64,000 bases of DNA, taken from the NCBI RefSeq assembly GCF_018070465.1, contig NZ_JAGPXT010000001.1:1-64000 (forward strand), read 5' to 3'. Positions within the stretch are counted from its first letter, which is position 1. The number at the start of each line of letters is the position of its first letter. Source of the stretch: Micromonospora sp. C95 (lineage in GTDB: Bacteria; Actinomycetota; Actinomycetes; Mycobacteriales; Micromonosporaceae). The translations under genes were made by a program, and so were the position numbers. Below the pieces are notes generated by a model. The model saw only the letters and a list, made by a program, of their open reading frames with translations, did no database searches and was not told the origin of the DNA. Of this stretch, positions 50,742 through 57,581 are shown one piece after another.

Positions 50742-50814
50742 CCTGCCGTCGGCAGGGGTTGGTGAGTGAGCGTGTGCACTGATGCACGCTTCGGTTTAGG
50801 TATTGATCAAGTCG
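50742..50814 (-). promoter_or_regulatory. GACTTGATC box, CGAAGCGTGCAT element and stem-loop
   Basis: Minus strand: CGACTTGATC (50814-50805), then after 11 bases CGAAGCGTGCAT (50793-50782), then CCTGCCG-T-CGGCAGG (50742-50756) 21 nt before the start at 50721. Same order as at 33716-33647. Confidence 0.5.
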
Positions 50815-50894
50815 TCTGCCCGGAGTGCGGGACGGCGGCGACGCGCACGGGTGTGCCGCCCGGCGATCGCCGGGCGGCACGTTGGTGGCAGGGG

Positions 50895-51245
50895 TCAGTG
50901 CGCGGCGTGATAGGCGTCGCGCACCGAGGTGGGGATCACGCCCCCAGTTCGTGGCCGGGGCAGGTTCAGCTCCTGCCAGTTGACGGTCCACCACCAGGTG
51001 CGGATCTCCTGGCTCTGGGTGCGGCCGGTAGCGGTGCCGTGCGGCCGCCGTGGTGCCCGGGGCTGTTTCGGCAGGCGGCGTCCGGCGGTGATGAACGGGC
51101 CGAATGCCGCGGCCATCCGGTCGAAGTTGCTGGCGGACAGGTCGATCTCGTAGGTGACGCCGTTGAAGGCGAACTGGTAGGTGCCGACGTCGTCGGTGGA
51201 GCCGTCGAGGTCGTCGACGAGGATCGCGGTGGTCTTGGTGGCCAC
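50895..51245 (-). CDS. Lsr2-family nucleoid protein
   Basis: 116 residues from GTG 51245 with GAGGAGG upstream. N-terminal dimerisation strand ATKTTAILVDDLDGS, then TYQFAFNGVTYEIDLSASNFDRMAAAFGPFI as in Lsr2, and a C-terminal AT-binding tail PRPRTGGVIPTSVRDAYHAAH in place of the usual RGR-containing form. Lsr2 silences AT-rich foreign DNA in actinomycetes. An ICE copy may hide the element or counter the host protein. Confidence 0.85.
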   Translation of the reverse strand: MATKTTAILVDDLDGSTDDVGTYQFAFNGVTYEIDLSASNFDRMAAAFGPFITAGRRLPKQPRAPRRPHGTATGRTQSQEIRTWWWTVNWQELNLPRPRTGGVIPTSVRDAYHAAH

Positions 51246-51277
51246 GAGGCCACCTCCTCTCGTGTAGGGGGTGCGGT

Positions 51278-52432
51278 TTACTGGGTGGGTTGGTGGGTGC
51301 CGAGGCCGAGCCGGTGACCGATGACGGGCCCGCGGTGCACGGCGGCGACGGCGGCGGGCAGGTGCCGGCGTTGCCACCCGTGCAGGGCGGCGGGCAGGTC
51401 GGCGGCGTACTTGCGGTGCTGGGTGAGGGCGGCGGCGAGGCCGGCGGCCTGTTCGATGCCGTTGTTGGCGCCTCGGGCGGTGTGCGGGCGGACCGGGGCG
51501 AGGGCGTCGCCGAGCAGGACGGCATGCCCGGCGCCGACCGGCCACACCATGCGCTCCGGTGCGGTGATGTCGAGGACCGGTACCGCCATCCGGGTGCTGG
51601 TGGCCCGCACGATCGCGGCGTGTTCGGCCGGGAGGAGCAGCTCGGCGTGGGTGTCGACGTGGGCGCGGGCGGCGGGGCTGACGTGCCGGGGCAGGGCGAA
51701 GACCCGGCGGGTGGGGTCGGCGCCGAACCGCCGCGCGTACTCGCCGCTGGTGCAGTCGAGGTAGAAGGTCCAGTCGCAGCCGCCGGGTACCGGGGCGAGG
51801 TTGAACTGCACGCCGGGGCAGGGCTGCAGCCGCAGGAAGTCCCGCAGGCCGGGCTGGGGGGTGATCTCGGCGATGCCGCGGTGGGCGACGTAGCCGGCGT
51901 ACCGCAGTTTCCGGTGTGGATCCAGCAGCCGGCGTCCGGTGGAGGAGCGGCCGTCGGCGAACACGACCAGGTCGGCGGCCGCGGTGTGGCCGTCACTGAA
52001 CCGCAGCACCGGCCGGCCGGCCCGCTCGGCCAGAGCGGTGACCTTCATGCCGGTGTGCAGCACACCGGCGGGTAGGCGGCGGGTCAGCGCCTGGTGCAGC
52101 AGCGTCCAGGTGGTGTTGCGGCCCGGGTAGGTGCGTCGGATGGTCTCGGCCGGGTGGCGGTCGCGGATCCTCATCTCGACGATGGCCTCGGAGTCGTGGG
52201 CGACGAACTCGCGCTGGCCGATGCCGAGGCGGTCGAGCACGTCGAGGGCGGGATGTTCCAGGCCGATGAGGCCGCCGCCCAGGGGCGCGGACGCCGGCGC
52301 GGCCTCGAATACGGTGACGTCGTCGAATCCGGCCTGAAGCAACAGCAGCGCGGTGACCGGGCCGGTGAGGCTGCCGCCGACGACGGCGATGGTGGGCTGC
52401 AGGTCGCAGGCCGGCCTGACAGGTGGTGTCAT
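51278..52432 (-). CDS. FAD-dependent monooxygenase (PHBH-like)
   Basis: 384 residues. Rossmann motif IAVVGGSLTGPVTALLLLQAG near 15-35 with Glu in VTVFEAAP, DG motif AAADLVVFADGRSSTGRRLL near 150-170, and GD motif AVLLGDALAPVRPHTARGANNGIEQA near 310. Class A flavoprotein hydroxylase layout (2,6-dihydroxypyridine hydroxylase-like). No pathway genes around it. Carried as ICE cargo; drug or aromatic modification is possible but unproven. Confidence 0.82.
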   Translation of the reverse strand: MTPPVRPACDLQPTIAVVGGSLTGPVTALLLLQAGFDDVTVFEAAPASAPLGGGLIGLEHPALDVLDRLGIGQREFVAHDSEAIVEMRIRDRHPAETIRRTYPGRNTTWTLLHQALTRRLPAGVLHTGMKVTALAERAGRPVLRFSDGHTAAADLVVFADGRSSTGRRLLDPHRKLRYAGYVAHRGIAEITPQPGLRDFLRLQPCPGVQFNLAPVPGGCDWTFYLDCTSGEYARRFGADPTRRVFALPRHVSPAARAHVDTHAELLLPAEHAAIVRATSTRMAVPVLDITAPERMVWPVGAGHAVLLGDALAPVRPHTARGANNGIEQAAGLAAALTQHRKYAADLPAALHGWQRRHLPAAVAAVHRGPVIGHRLGLGTHQPTQ

Positions 52433-52462
52433 GAGGGGTTCCCTTCGGTAGGGCGGGCGGGA

Positions 52463-52486
52463 ACCCGGGCACGGCCGTGCCCGGGT
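52463..52486. repeat. start-proximal 24-bp perfect palindrome
   Basis: ACCCGGGCACGG/CCGTGCCCGGGT, 31 nt before the FAD monooxygenase start at 52432. The rest of 52433-52697 has no gene. Confidence 0.6.
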
Positions 52487-52697
52487 GTGCGCGAGTGCGC
52501 GGATGGCCGGGCATCGGCCAGGTGGTGCCAGTGAGAGCGCGGGTCAGCGGCGGTGGGCCGCGGACACGCTGATCAGCCGCCGTGGTGGGGGCGGGCGGAT
52601 GGAGGCTCGGCAAGGCGCGGTACCGGACTGCGTCCGCTGGTGCGTGAGGTGCGACCGGGACGGGTAGGGCGGCGCGGGAAGGTGTGGCCTTGGCGGG

Positions 52698-53016
52698 TTA
52701 CCGGCCGGGCGTGGTGGACGGCGGCGGCACGGGGAGGATCCGCCGCGCCCGCCGCAGCAGGTCGTCGGCGACCGGGGTCAGCGGTGCCGCGTCCGGTGAC
52801 GTGGTCGGGGTGGTGCGGTGCCAGCCGCCACCGGGGCTGCTCGCGATGATCGTCCAGGTGAACAGCCGGGGTAAGGATCTCGGCGACCGCCGTGCTCTGC
52901 GTGGCGTAGCTGTCGCGGTAGACCCGCACCCGGAGGACGTACCCGTCGGTGTGGTGCACCCGGGTCAGCTCGTAGGTGCCGTGGCCGCCCTGGTGGAACA
53001 CCTCGTCGACGATCAC
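52698..53016 (-). pseudogene. small accessory gene with one +1 frameshift
   Basis: GTG 53016 overlaps the upstream stop as GTGA. The first part reads IVDEVFHQGGHGTYELTRVHH and VYRDSYATQSTAVAEILT. At CCCCGG near 52870 one extra C shifts the frame; without it the protein continues RLFTWTIIASSPGGGWHRTT and ends LTPVADDLLRRARRILP...GR at the TAA 52700-52698. The length of 319 bases fits one surplus base. Family unknown. Confidence 0.65.
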
Positions 53017-53855
53017 CGTGACCGGTCCCCTCGCTCGTTTGCGCGGGTGGTTGGCTCGGAGGCGACGAGGGTCCAGGGCCACTGGTAGGCACCGATGGCG
53101 TAGCAGCGGTTGACGTCCGGGACGACCCGGTCGTCCTCGACCCAGCGGCTGCCCAGGCTGTCGTCGTGCTCCCACTCGACGACGACCTCGTCGCCGTCGA
53201 ACCGCAACCGGGGATGCTCACCAGGCATGTCACCGGGGTAGAGGGCGTCGAGGTGGGCGGCCATGCGCTGCACCGCGTACCGGGGGAAGCGGCACAGCAG
53301 CCCGGTGCGGGTGAGGGTGGTGTAGCCGGTGGCGACCATGGCGCGGTAGGCGCCGCCGACGACGACGTCGCAGGTCACGGTCGCCGGGGTCCAGGTGGCC
53401 AGCGGCGGGCTGATGTCGCCGCGGCTGCGGGAGATGCGGTGGCGGCCGCTGGTGGCCTCGCTCGCCGGGTCCGGGTGCAGCCCGAACCAGTGCATCCCAT
53501 GGCGGCGGGCGTAGCGGAGCAGGTCGAGCAGGTCCCGCCGGCCGTCGAGGTGTTCGGTGTGCAGGGGCAGGAATCCGTGCCCGTCGTCGGCGGGGACCGG
53601 GTTGCCGGTGGCGCCGGTGGCGGTGTGTGTCCAGGTCTCGGCGAGGGCGCGGTGGTCGGTGCCGTCGGCGTCGTACCAGCGGGGGACGCCGTTGGAGGAC
53701 AGCCAGTCCCCGTCGGTGGCGTGGGACCAGATGAGTGCGGGCTGGGCCGGTGCGCCGGCCCGGTACTGCTGGCGGGTCGGGCGGTGCGCGTGGGTTGCGG
53801 CGGCGTGTTCGGCGATCGGCAGGACCTCGGTGATACGGAACCAGAGACGGGACAT
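53013..53855 (-). CDS. ICE accessory protein of unknown function
   Basis: 280 residues from ATG 53855 with GGGAG upstream. Trp-rich and soluble: LIWSHATDGDWLSSNGVPRWYDADG, LLRYARRHGMHWFGLHPDP, FDGDEVVVEWEHDDSLGSRWVED. Ends in translational coupling with the next gene. No motif recognised. Confidence 0.7.
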   Translation of the reverse strand: MSRLWFRITEVLPIAEHAAATHAHRPTRQQYRAGAPAQPALIWSHATDGDWLSSNGVPRWYDADGTDHRALAETWTHTATGATGNPVPADDGHGFLPLHTEHLDGRRDLLDLLRYARRHGMHWFGLHPDPASEATSGRHRISRSRGDISPPLATWTPATVTCDVVVGGAYRAMVATGYTTLTRTGLLCRFPRYAVQRMAAHLDALYPGDMPGEHPRLRFDGDEVVVEWEHDDSLGSRWVEDDRVVPDVNRCYAIGAYQWPWTLVASEPTTRANERGDRSR

Positions 53856-53890
53856 GGCAGAGGACTCCCTTCCGGGTGGCAACGTGAGGG

Positions 53891-53908
53891 CACGGCCGCG
53901 CGGCCGTG
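53891..53908. repeat. start-proximal palindrome
   Basis: CACGGCCGC/GCGGCCGTG, 36 nt before the start at 53855. Confidence 0.5.
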
Positions 53909-54003
53909 GCCTGACCTGCGTGGGGATGCGGATTGGCCGGGCATCGGTCGGATCGGGCAGGGGGAAGCGGCGCAGGGTGCCGGGCCCTGAAGAAAGGGCT
54001 GGG

Positions 54004-54406
54004 TCAGCCGGCCAGCTGGTGCGGGGCGTCGGGCCAGCCGTCGCCGGTGTGTACCGCGACGATGTCGGTGGCCGGGTCGATCAGGTAGATCGAGTCGACG
54101 GGGAGGTCGCCGGCGTCGGTGAGGCAGAAACTCACCGGCTGATGGCCGCCGCTGGTGGCGATGCCGACGCCGGGGACGATGTGCTCACCGGCGGCGCAGT
54201 GGTGTGTTGTGGTGATGCTGAAGGTGTCGCCAGTCGGTGGCGATCAGTGCGGTGGGCATCGCGTGGGTGTCGCCGCCGAAGGCGTGCCGCCAGATCTGCC
54301 GCAGCGCGGCGACGCCGTGGCGGGGGTCGGCGCGCTGCGTGATCGGGCGGGCCAGGACCACCTGCGTCGGCGGGTTGATCGCGCCGACGAGGGCGCGGCC
54401 GGGCAC
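54004..54406 (-). pseudogene. frameshifted relative of the 38749 protein
   Basis: From GTG 54406: PGRALVGAINPPTQVVLARPIT then GVAALRQIWRHAFGGDTHAMPTALIATDW, matching the N-terminal half of 38749. Right after ATDW one extra base near 54238 shifts the frame; the downstream frame gives DTFSITTTHHCAAGEHIVPG, PVSFCLTDAGDLPVDSIYLID and ends DGWPDAPHQLAG. The 403-base length fits one surplus base. Start weak (no clear ribosome site). Confidence 0.6.
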
Positions 54407-54437
54407 TGCGGCGGCGATCGCGGCTGTCCGTCCGGGA

Positions 54438-54932
54438 TCAGCGTGGCTGAGCGTGTCGGTGGCGGCGTTTGGTGACGGCGAGGGTGAGGCTGGCGGTGTC
54501 GATGGCCAGGTGGCGGTAGCCGGCGTGGACGGCGGCGCGCATCATCTGCAGCGGTGACCGCGGGCCGGGCCGGTGCAGCGGCAGGTACCAGCTGCGGGCG
54601 ACGGGCAGGGGGCGGCCGGTGATGGTGCCGGCGGGGACGAGTTGGTGGAGGTCGATGACCTCGTGTGGGTCGGTGGGCAAGCCGTCGGGCGGGGTCGGGG
54701 TCCGTTCGGCGTACAGGGCCACGGGCGCGCCGTCGGGTTTGCTCAGGCGCGGCACGCCGCAGCTGAGCAGGTATACGACCGGCCGCTGGCCGGGCACGGT
54801 TTCGACGATCAACCGCATTGCCGGGGTGTTGACGAGCGGGCTGCCGGGGCGGCGCGGGTTGGCCGGTGCGGCGCTGGTGTGTTCGGCCAGGCGCAGCGCG
54901 CCGGCGAGGGCGAACGAGAGTCGATCGGACAT
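54438..54932 (-). CDS. ICE accessory protein of unknown function
   Basis: 164 residues from ATG 54932 after AAAGGAGGAA. Contains ALRLAEHTSAAPANPRRPG, MRLIVETVPGQRPVVYLLSCG and HAGYRHLAIDTASLTLAVTKRR. Soluble; no known motif. 31 bp upstream of the frameshifted gene at 54406. Confidence 0.65.
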   Translation of the reverse strand: MSDRLSFALAGALRLAEHTSAAPANPRRPGSPLVNTPAMRLIVETVPGQRPVVYLLSCGVPRLSKPDGAPVALYAERTPTPPDGLPTDPHEVIDLHQLVPAGTITGRPLPVARSWYLPLHRPGPRSPLQMMRAAVHAGYRHLAIDTASLTLAVTKRRHRHAQPR

Positions 54933-55392
54933 GAGCGGGTTCCTCCTTTGTGCGGCGGCAGACGACGGCGGCCCGTGGTGGGCGGGCTGCCGGAAGAGGG
55001 AAAGGGCGGCCGTTTCGCTGGCCGCGCGGCGTGGGTATTGGCGCCCAGCCCGGGCCCCGGGGCGTGTTCGTCCGCCGTCCGGCCGGAAGGCGGCCGGCAG
55101 CAGCCGGGATCCGGTGCCTGTCCGGGCTTCGGTAGCCGGGAGAGGGAGAGGCGTGGGCAGGTGTTCGGAGCCGGGCTGCTCGTCCGGTGACGACGGCAGC
55201 GCCAGGGAAGGGCACTCCGATGCCGGGCGTCGGTCAGTCAGCGACCTGTCCTGCGCCCGCGGGATTGAGGCGGGTCCAAGGTCGGTGGCTGAGAGGGTGG
55301 AGCCGGTCGGACCAGGCACACGTGCTTCCCTCGAGTGCCGGGAGTCTGGGTGCGCTGGGTCCGGCCGGTTCCGGATGCGGCTATTGGGGGTG
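54933..55392. other. 460-bp intergenic region
   Basis: No supported gene. A short hairpin GCGGCC-N8-GGCCGC lies at 55006-55025, and several GGCCGG/CCGGCC runs near 55080-55110 could fold. Confidence 0.4.
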
Positions 55393-56124
55393 TCAGAGAG
55401 TGACCGCGAGTAGCCGCTGGGCGTCGTCGAGGGTGCCCAGGTAGCGGTTGGCCTGTTCCAGGAAGGTGACCCGGTGGGCCATGCTGTCGCTCGCGGGCGC
55501 CAACTGGTCGCCGTCGAGGGTGAGCAGTGCGTCACCGACGATGGCGGTGCTGGCGCTGTAGTGCTGGTAGGCCATTTGGCCTGCCTGGTACATCTCCAGT
55601 TCTTCCAGGGCCAGCGGTGCGCTCGGGTGCAGGGCGTTGTGCATCCGCATCGCGTTGACGCGGGGCTGGTTCCAGAAGTCGGCGGTGGCGGTCTGGATCG
55701 GGTACGTGGCCGGACGCTCGAGGTTCTTGGCCTCGAACTCTGACCACGGCTTGGCCGGTCGGGTGCCGTGCACGGCGCGCTGCCACCACTGGTGGCGGAT
55801 GCCCGCGCCCATCGCGGCGGCGCGGTGCGTGCCGGTCAGGTCGAGCAGCCGGGCGGGTCCGCCGGCGCAGTAGGCCGGGCGGCCCGTGCGCAGGTCGATC
55901 ATCGACCGGCGCTGCCAGAGGCGCAGGGTGCCCTTGGCCCAGAAGCGGGCGTGCAGGGTGCCACGCACGCCGAGGTGCCGGTCGAGCTGGCGGCTCGACA
56001 GGGCCTCGCCGGGCAGTTCGTCGGGAACGCAGACGAGCATCGTGCGGATGGTCGCGGCTACCGCGGTGGCGGCACCGTTGGCGGCGTTGCCGTTGCCGTT
56101 GCTGGGGTTGGGGATAGCGGCCAT
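55393..56124 (-). CDS. ICE accessory protein of unknown function
   Basis: 243 residues from ATG 56124 after GAGGAGG. Gly/Asn/Ala-rich first 25 residues, then LSSRQLDRHLGVRGTLHARFWAKGTLRLWQRRSMIDLRTGRPAYC and helical FWNQPRVNAMRMHNALHPSAPLALEELEMYQAGQMAYQHY. Basic and possibly DNA-binding. It sits next to the replication-relaxation gene, so a relaxosome or replication role is conceivable. Confidence 0.65.
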   Translation of the reverse strand: MAAIPNPSNGNGNAANGAATAVAATIRTMLVCVPDELPGEALSSRQLDRHLGVRGTLHARFWAKGTLRLWQRRSMIDLRTGRPAYCAGGPARLLDLTGTHRAAAMGAGIRHQWWQRAVHGTRPAKPWSEFEAKNLERPATYPIQTATADFWNQPRVNAMRMHNALHPSAPLALEELEMYQAGQMAYQHYSASTAIVGDALLTLDGDQLAPASDSMAHRVTFLEQANRYLGTLDDAQRLLAVTL

Positions 56125-56148
56125 AACCGGTCCTCCTCGGATCTCGGG

Positions 56149-56164
56149 GCGTGCGAAGGCACGC
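56149..56164. repeat. start-proximal stem-loop
   Basis: GCGTGC-GAAG-GCACGC, 25 nt before the start at 56124. Confidence 0.4.
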
Positions 56165-56385
56165 GGGCATGACCGGCCCACTGGGTGCATGGGTCGGTTC
56201 AGGAAGGGAGAGGTGGTGCTGGTGGTCGGTGCGACCTGCCGGTCGCCGCGCGGCGCGGGTGCCGACCGGCCCGAGGGCGGGTGGGCGTAGCGCGCCGCGG
56301 GGTGCGGCGGTGGGCGGTCAGGTGGGACCGAACCGGGTGGAGATATATGAGGGTGCTGTGGTGCCGAAACGGTAGCGGCCTGATC

Positions 56386-56472
56386 TGTCAGGGCCGCGTC
56401 TGCGCGATCAGCCGCGCGGCGCTCTGACCTGCACTGTCAGACATTCACGCGTGATGGTCGTTGTGTTGTCAG
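56386..56472. repeat. TGTCAG repeats upstream of 55393
   Basis: TGTCAG occurs at 56386-56391, 56435-56440 and 56467-56472, with TGTCAA shortly after. More copies lie at the other end of the 56533 gene: CTGACAGA (57569-57576) and TCTGTCAG (57591-57598) form an inverted repeat. Candidate binding sites or oriT; the rest of 56125-56532 is non-coding. Confidence 0.4.
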
Positions 56473-56532
56473 ATTCGGGGACTCTGTCAACGGTGCCTGA
56501 CGGTGCTGGTGCGGCACCGACGGTGTGTCGCG

Positions 56533-57471
56533 TCAGGTGTCGGTGAGCTCGTCGACGTCGTCGGGCCGGTGCTCGCCGGGCGGGTCGGGGTAGCCGTCGG
56601 GTCCGGGGTCGCTGGGCAGCTCGTGCAGGTGCCGGCGGCGTACCGGGTCCGAGGTGAGCGCCCAGACCGGTCCGGCGGGGTTGTCGCCGTGCACGGCGAC
56701 GGCGACGGGCATTCGGGTGGGCACGTCGTGCAGGATCCGCAATAGGCTGGTTTCCCGGCGCTGGTGGGGTACCCAGAGCAGCACCGGGAAGCGGGTGTCC
56801 GCGTAGCGGGCGAGGTGCTCGTAGCCGCGTAGTTTGGCCACCACGCGGGCGAGGTCCTCGGTGTCGCGGTCGTGTTCGAGGAAGAACCCGACGGTGTGGC
56901 CTTCGGCGTGCCAGATGCCGTGCCCGTCGGGGTACACGTCGATCCTGCGCTGCCCTTCGGTGGTTCGTTTGGTGCCGCTGTAGGCGGCGGTCGCGTGTTG
57001 CTCGGACCACCAGCGCAGCAGCCGGCTGTCGGGCTGGGTGCGGGTGTGGGCGTGCAGGTCGACGAAGAACTGGTTGACGCCGAGCAGGTGGTGAAGGCGT
57101 CGGCTGTGCACGATCCGCTCGGCGCGGTCGATGCTGGATCGGGGTGCTTTGAGCCCGAGGTTGTCGGGGTCGGCGTACGCGGTGGGGTGTCGGCGTAGTC
57201 CGATGGGGCCGAGGGTGTACAGGTAGGAGGTTTCCGGGGTGCCGTCGGCGGCGGCCCAGGCGAAGCGGTGCAGCACGCCCAGCCGGTGCAGGATCGTCAG
57301 CCGCTGCTGTGCGGTGCGCCGCGCGGTGAACAGGGCCCGGCCGATCTGGTTGGTGGAGAGCAGGTAGTGCTCGGCCAGCCAGGACATCAGCAGCCGATCG
57401 CGGGGGGTGAGACGTCGGTAGACCGACAGCGGATCAGGTTTGGTCGACGGGAGTGGGACACGGCGGTACAT
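56533..57471 (-). CDS. replication-relaxation family protein
   Basis: 312 residues. N-terminal winged helix (LTPRDRLLMSWLAEHYLLSTNQIGRALFTARRTAQQRLTILHRLGVL), then the Replic_Relax core with TSYLYTLGPIGLRRH, HHLLGVNQFFVDLHAH, RRIDVYPDGHGIWHAEG, GFFLEHDRDTEDLARVVAKLRGYEHLA. This family is linked to replication and relaxation of plasmids and actinobacterial ICEs. It follows the coupling ATPase in the same direction. The stem-loop CCCTCC-TGTC-GGAGGG (57500-57515) lies 29 nt before its start. Confidence 0.85.
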   Translation of the reverse strand: MYRRVPLPSTKPDPLSVYRRLTPRDRLLMSWLAEHYLLSTNQIGRALFTARRTAQQRLTILHRLGVLHRFAWAAADGTPETSYLYTLGPIGLRRHPTAYADPDNLGLKAPRSSIDRAERIVHSRRLHHLLGVNQFFVDLHAHTRTQPDSRLLRWWSEQHATAAYSGTKRTTEGQRRIDVYPDGHGIWHAEGHTVGFFLEHDRDTEDLARVVAKLRGYEHLARYADTRFPVLLWVPHQRRETSLLRILHDVPTRMPVAVAVHGDNPAGPVWALTSDPVRRRHLHELPSDPGPDGYPDPPGEHRPDDVDELTDT

Positions 57472-57581
57472 CAGTGATGCTCCTAGGCGGAGAACGGTGC
57501 CCTCCTGTCGGAGGGTGTCTGAGACGGGAAGGGGTGCCCGGCAGGGCGGAAGTGGGCCGTGTGCGGCACTGACAGAGCAGG

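Noticed and set aside
50722..51996. One 750-residue minus-strand protein from 51996 to 49744
   Set aside because: The frame upstream of 50721 crosses lsr2 and the FAD gene in a shadow frame; ATG 50721 is preceded by the regular ICE leader and starts an ordinary winged helix.
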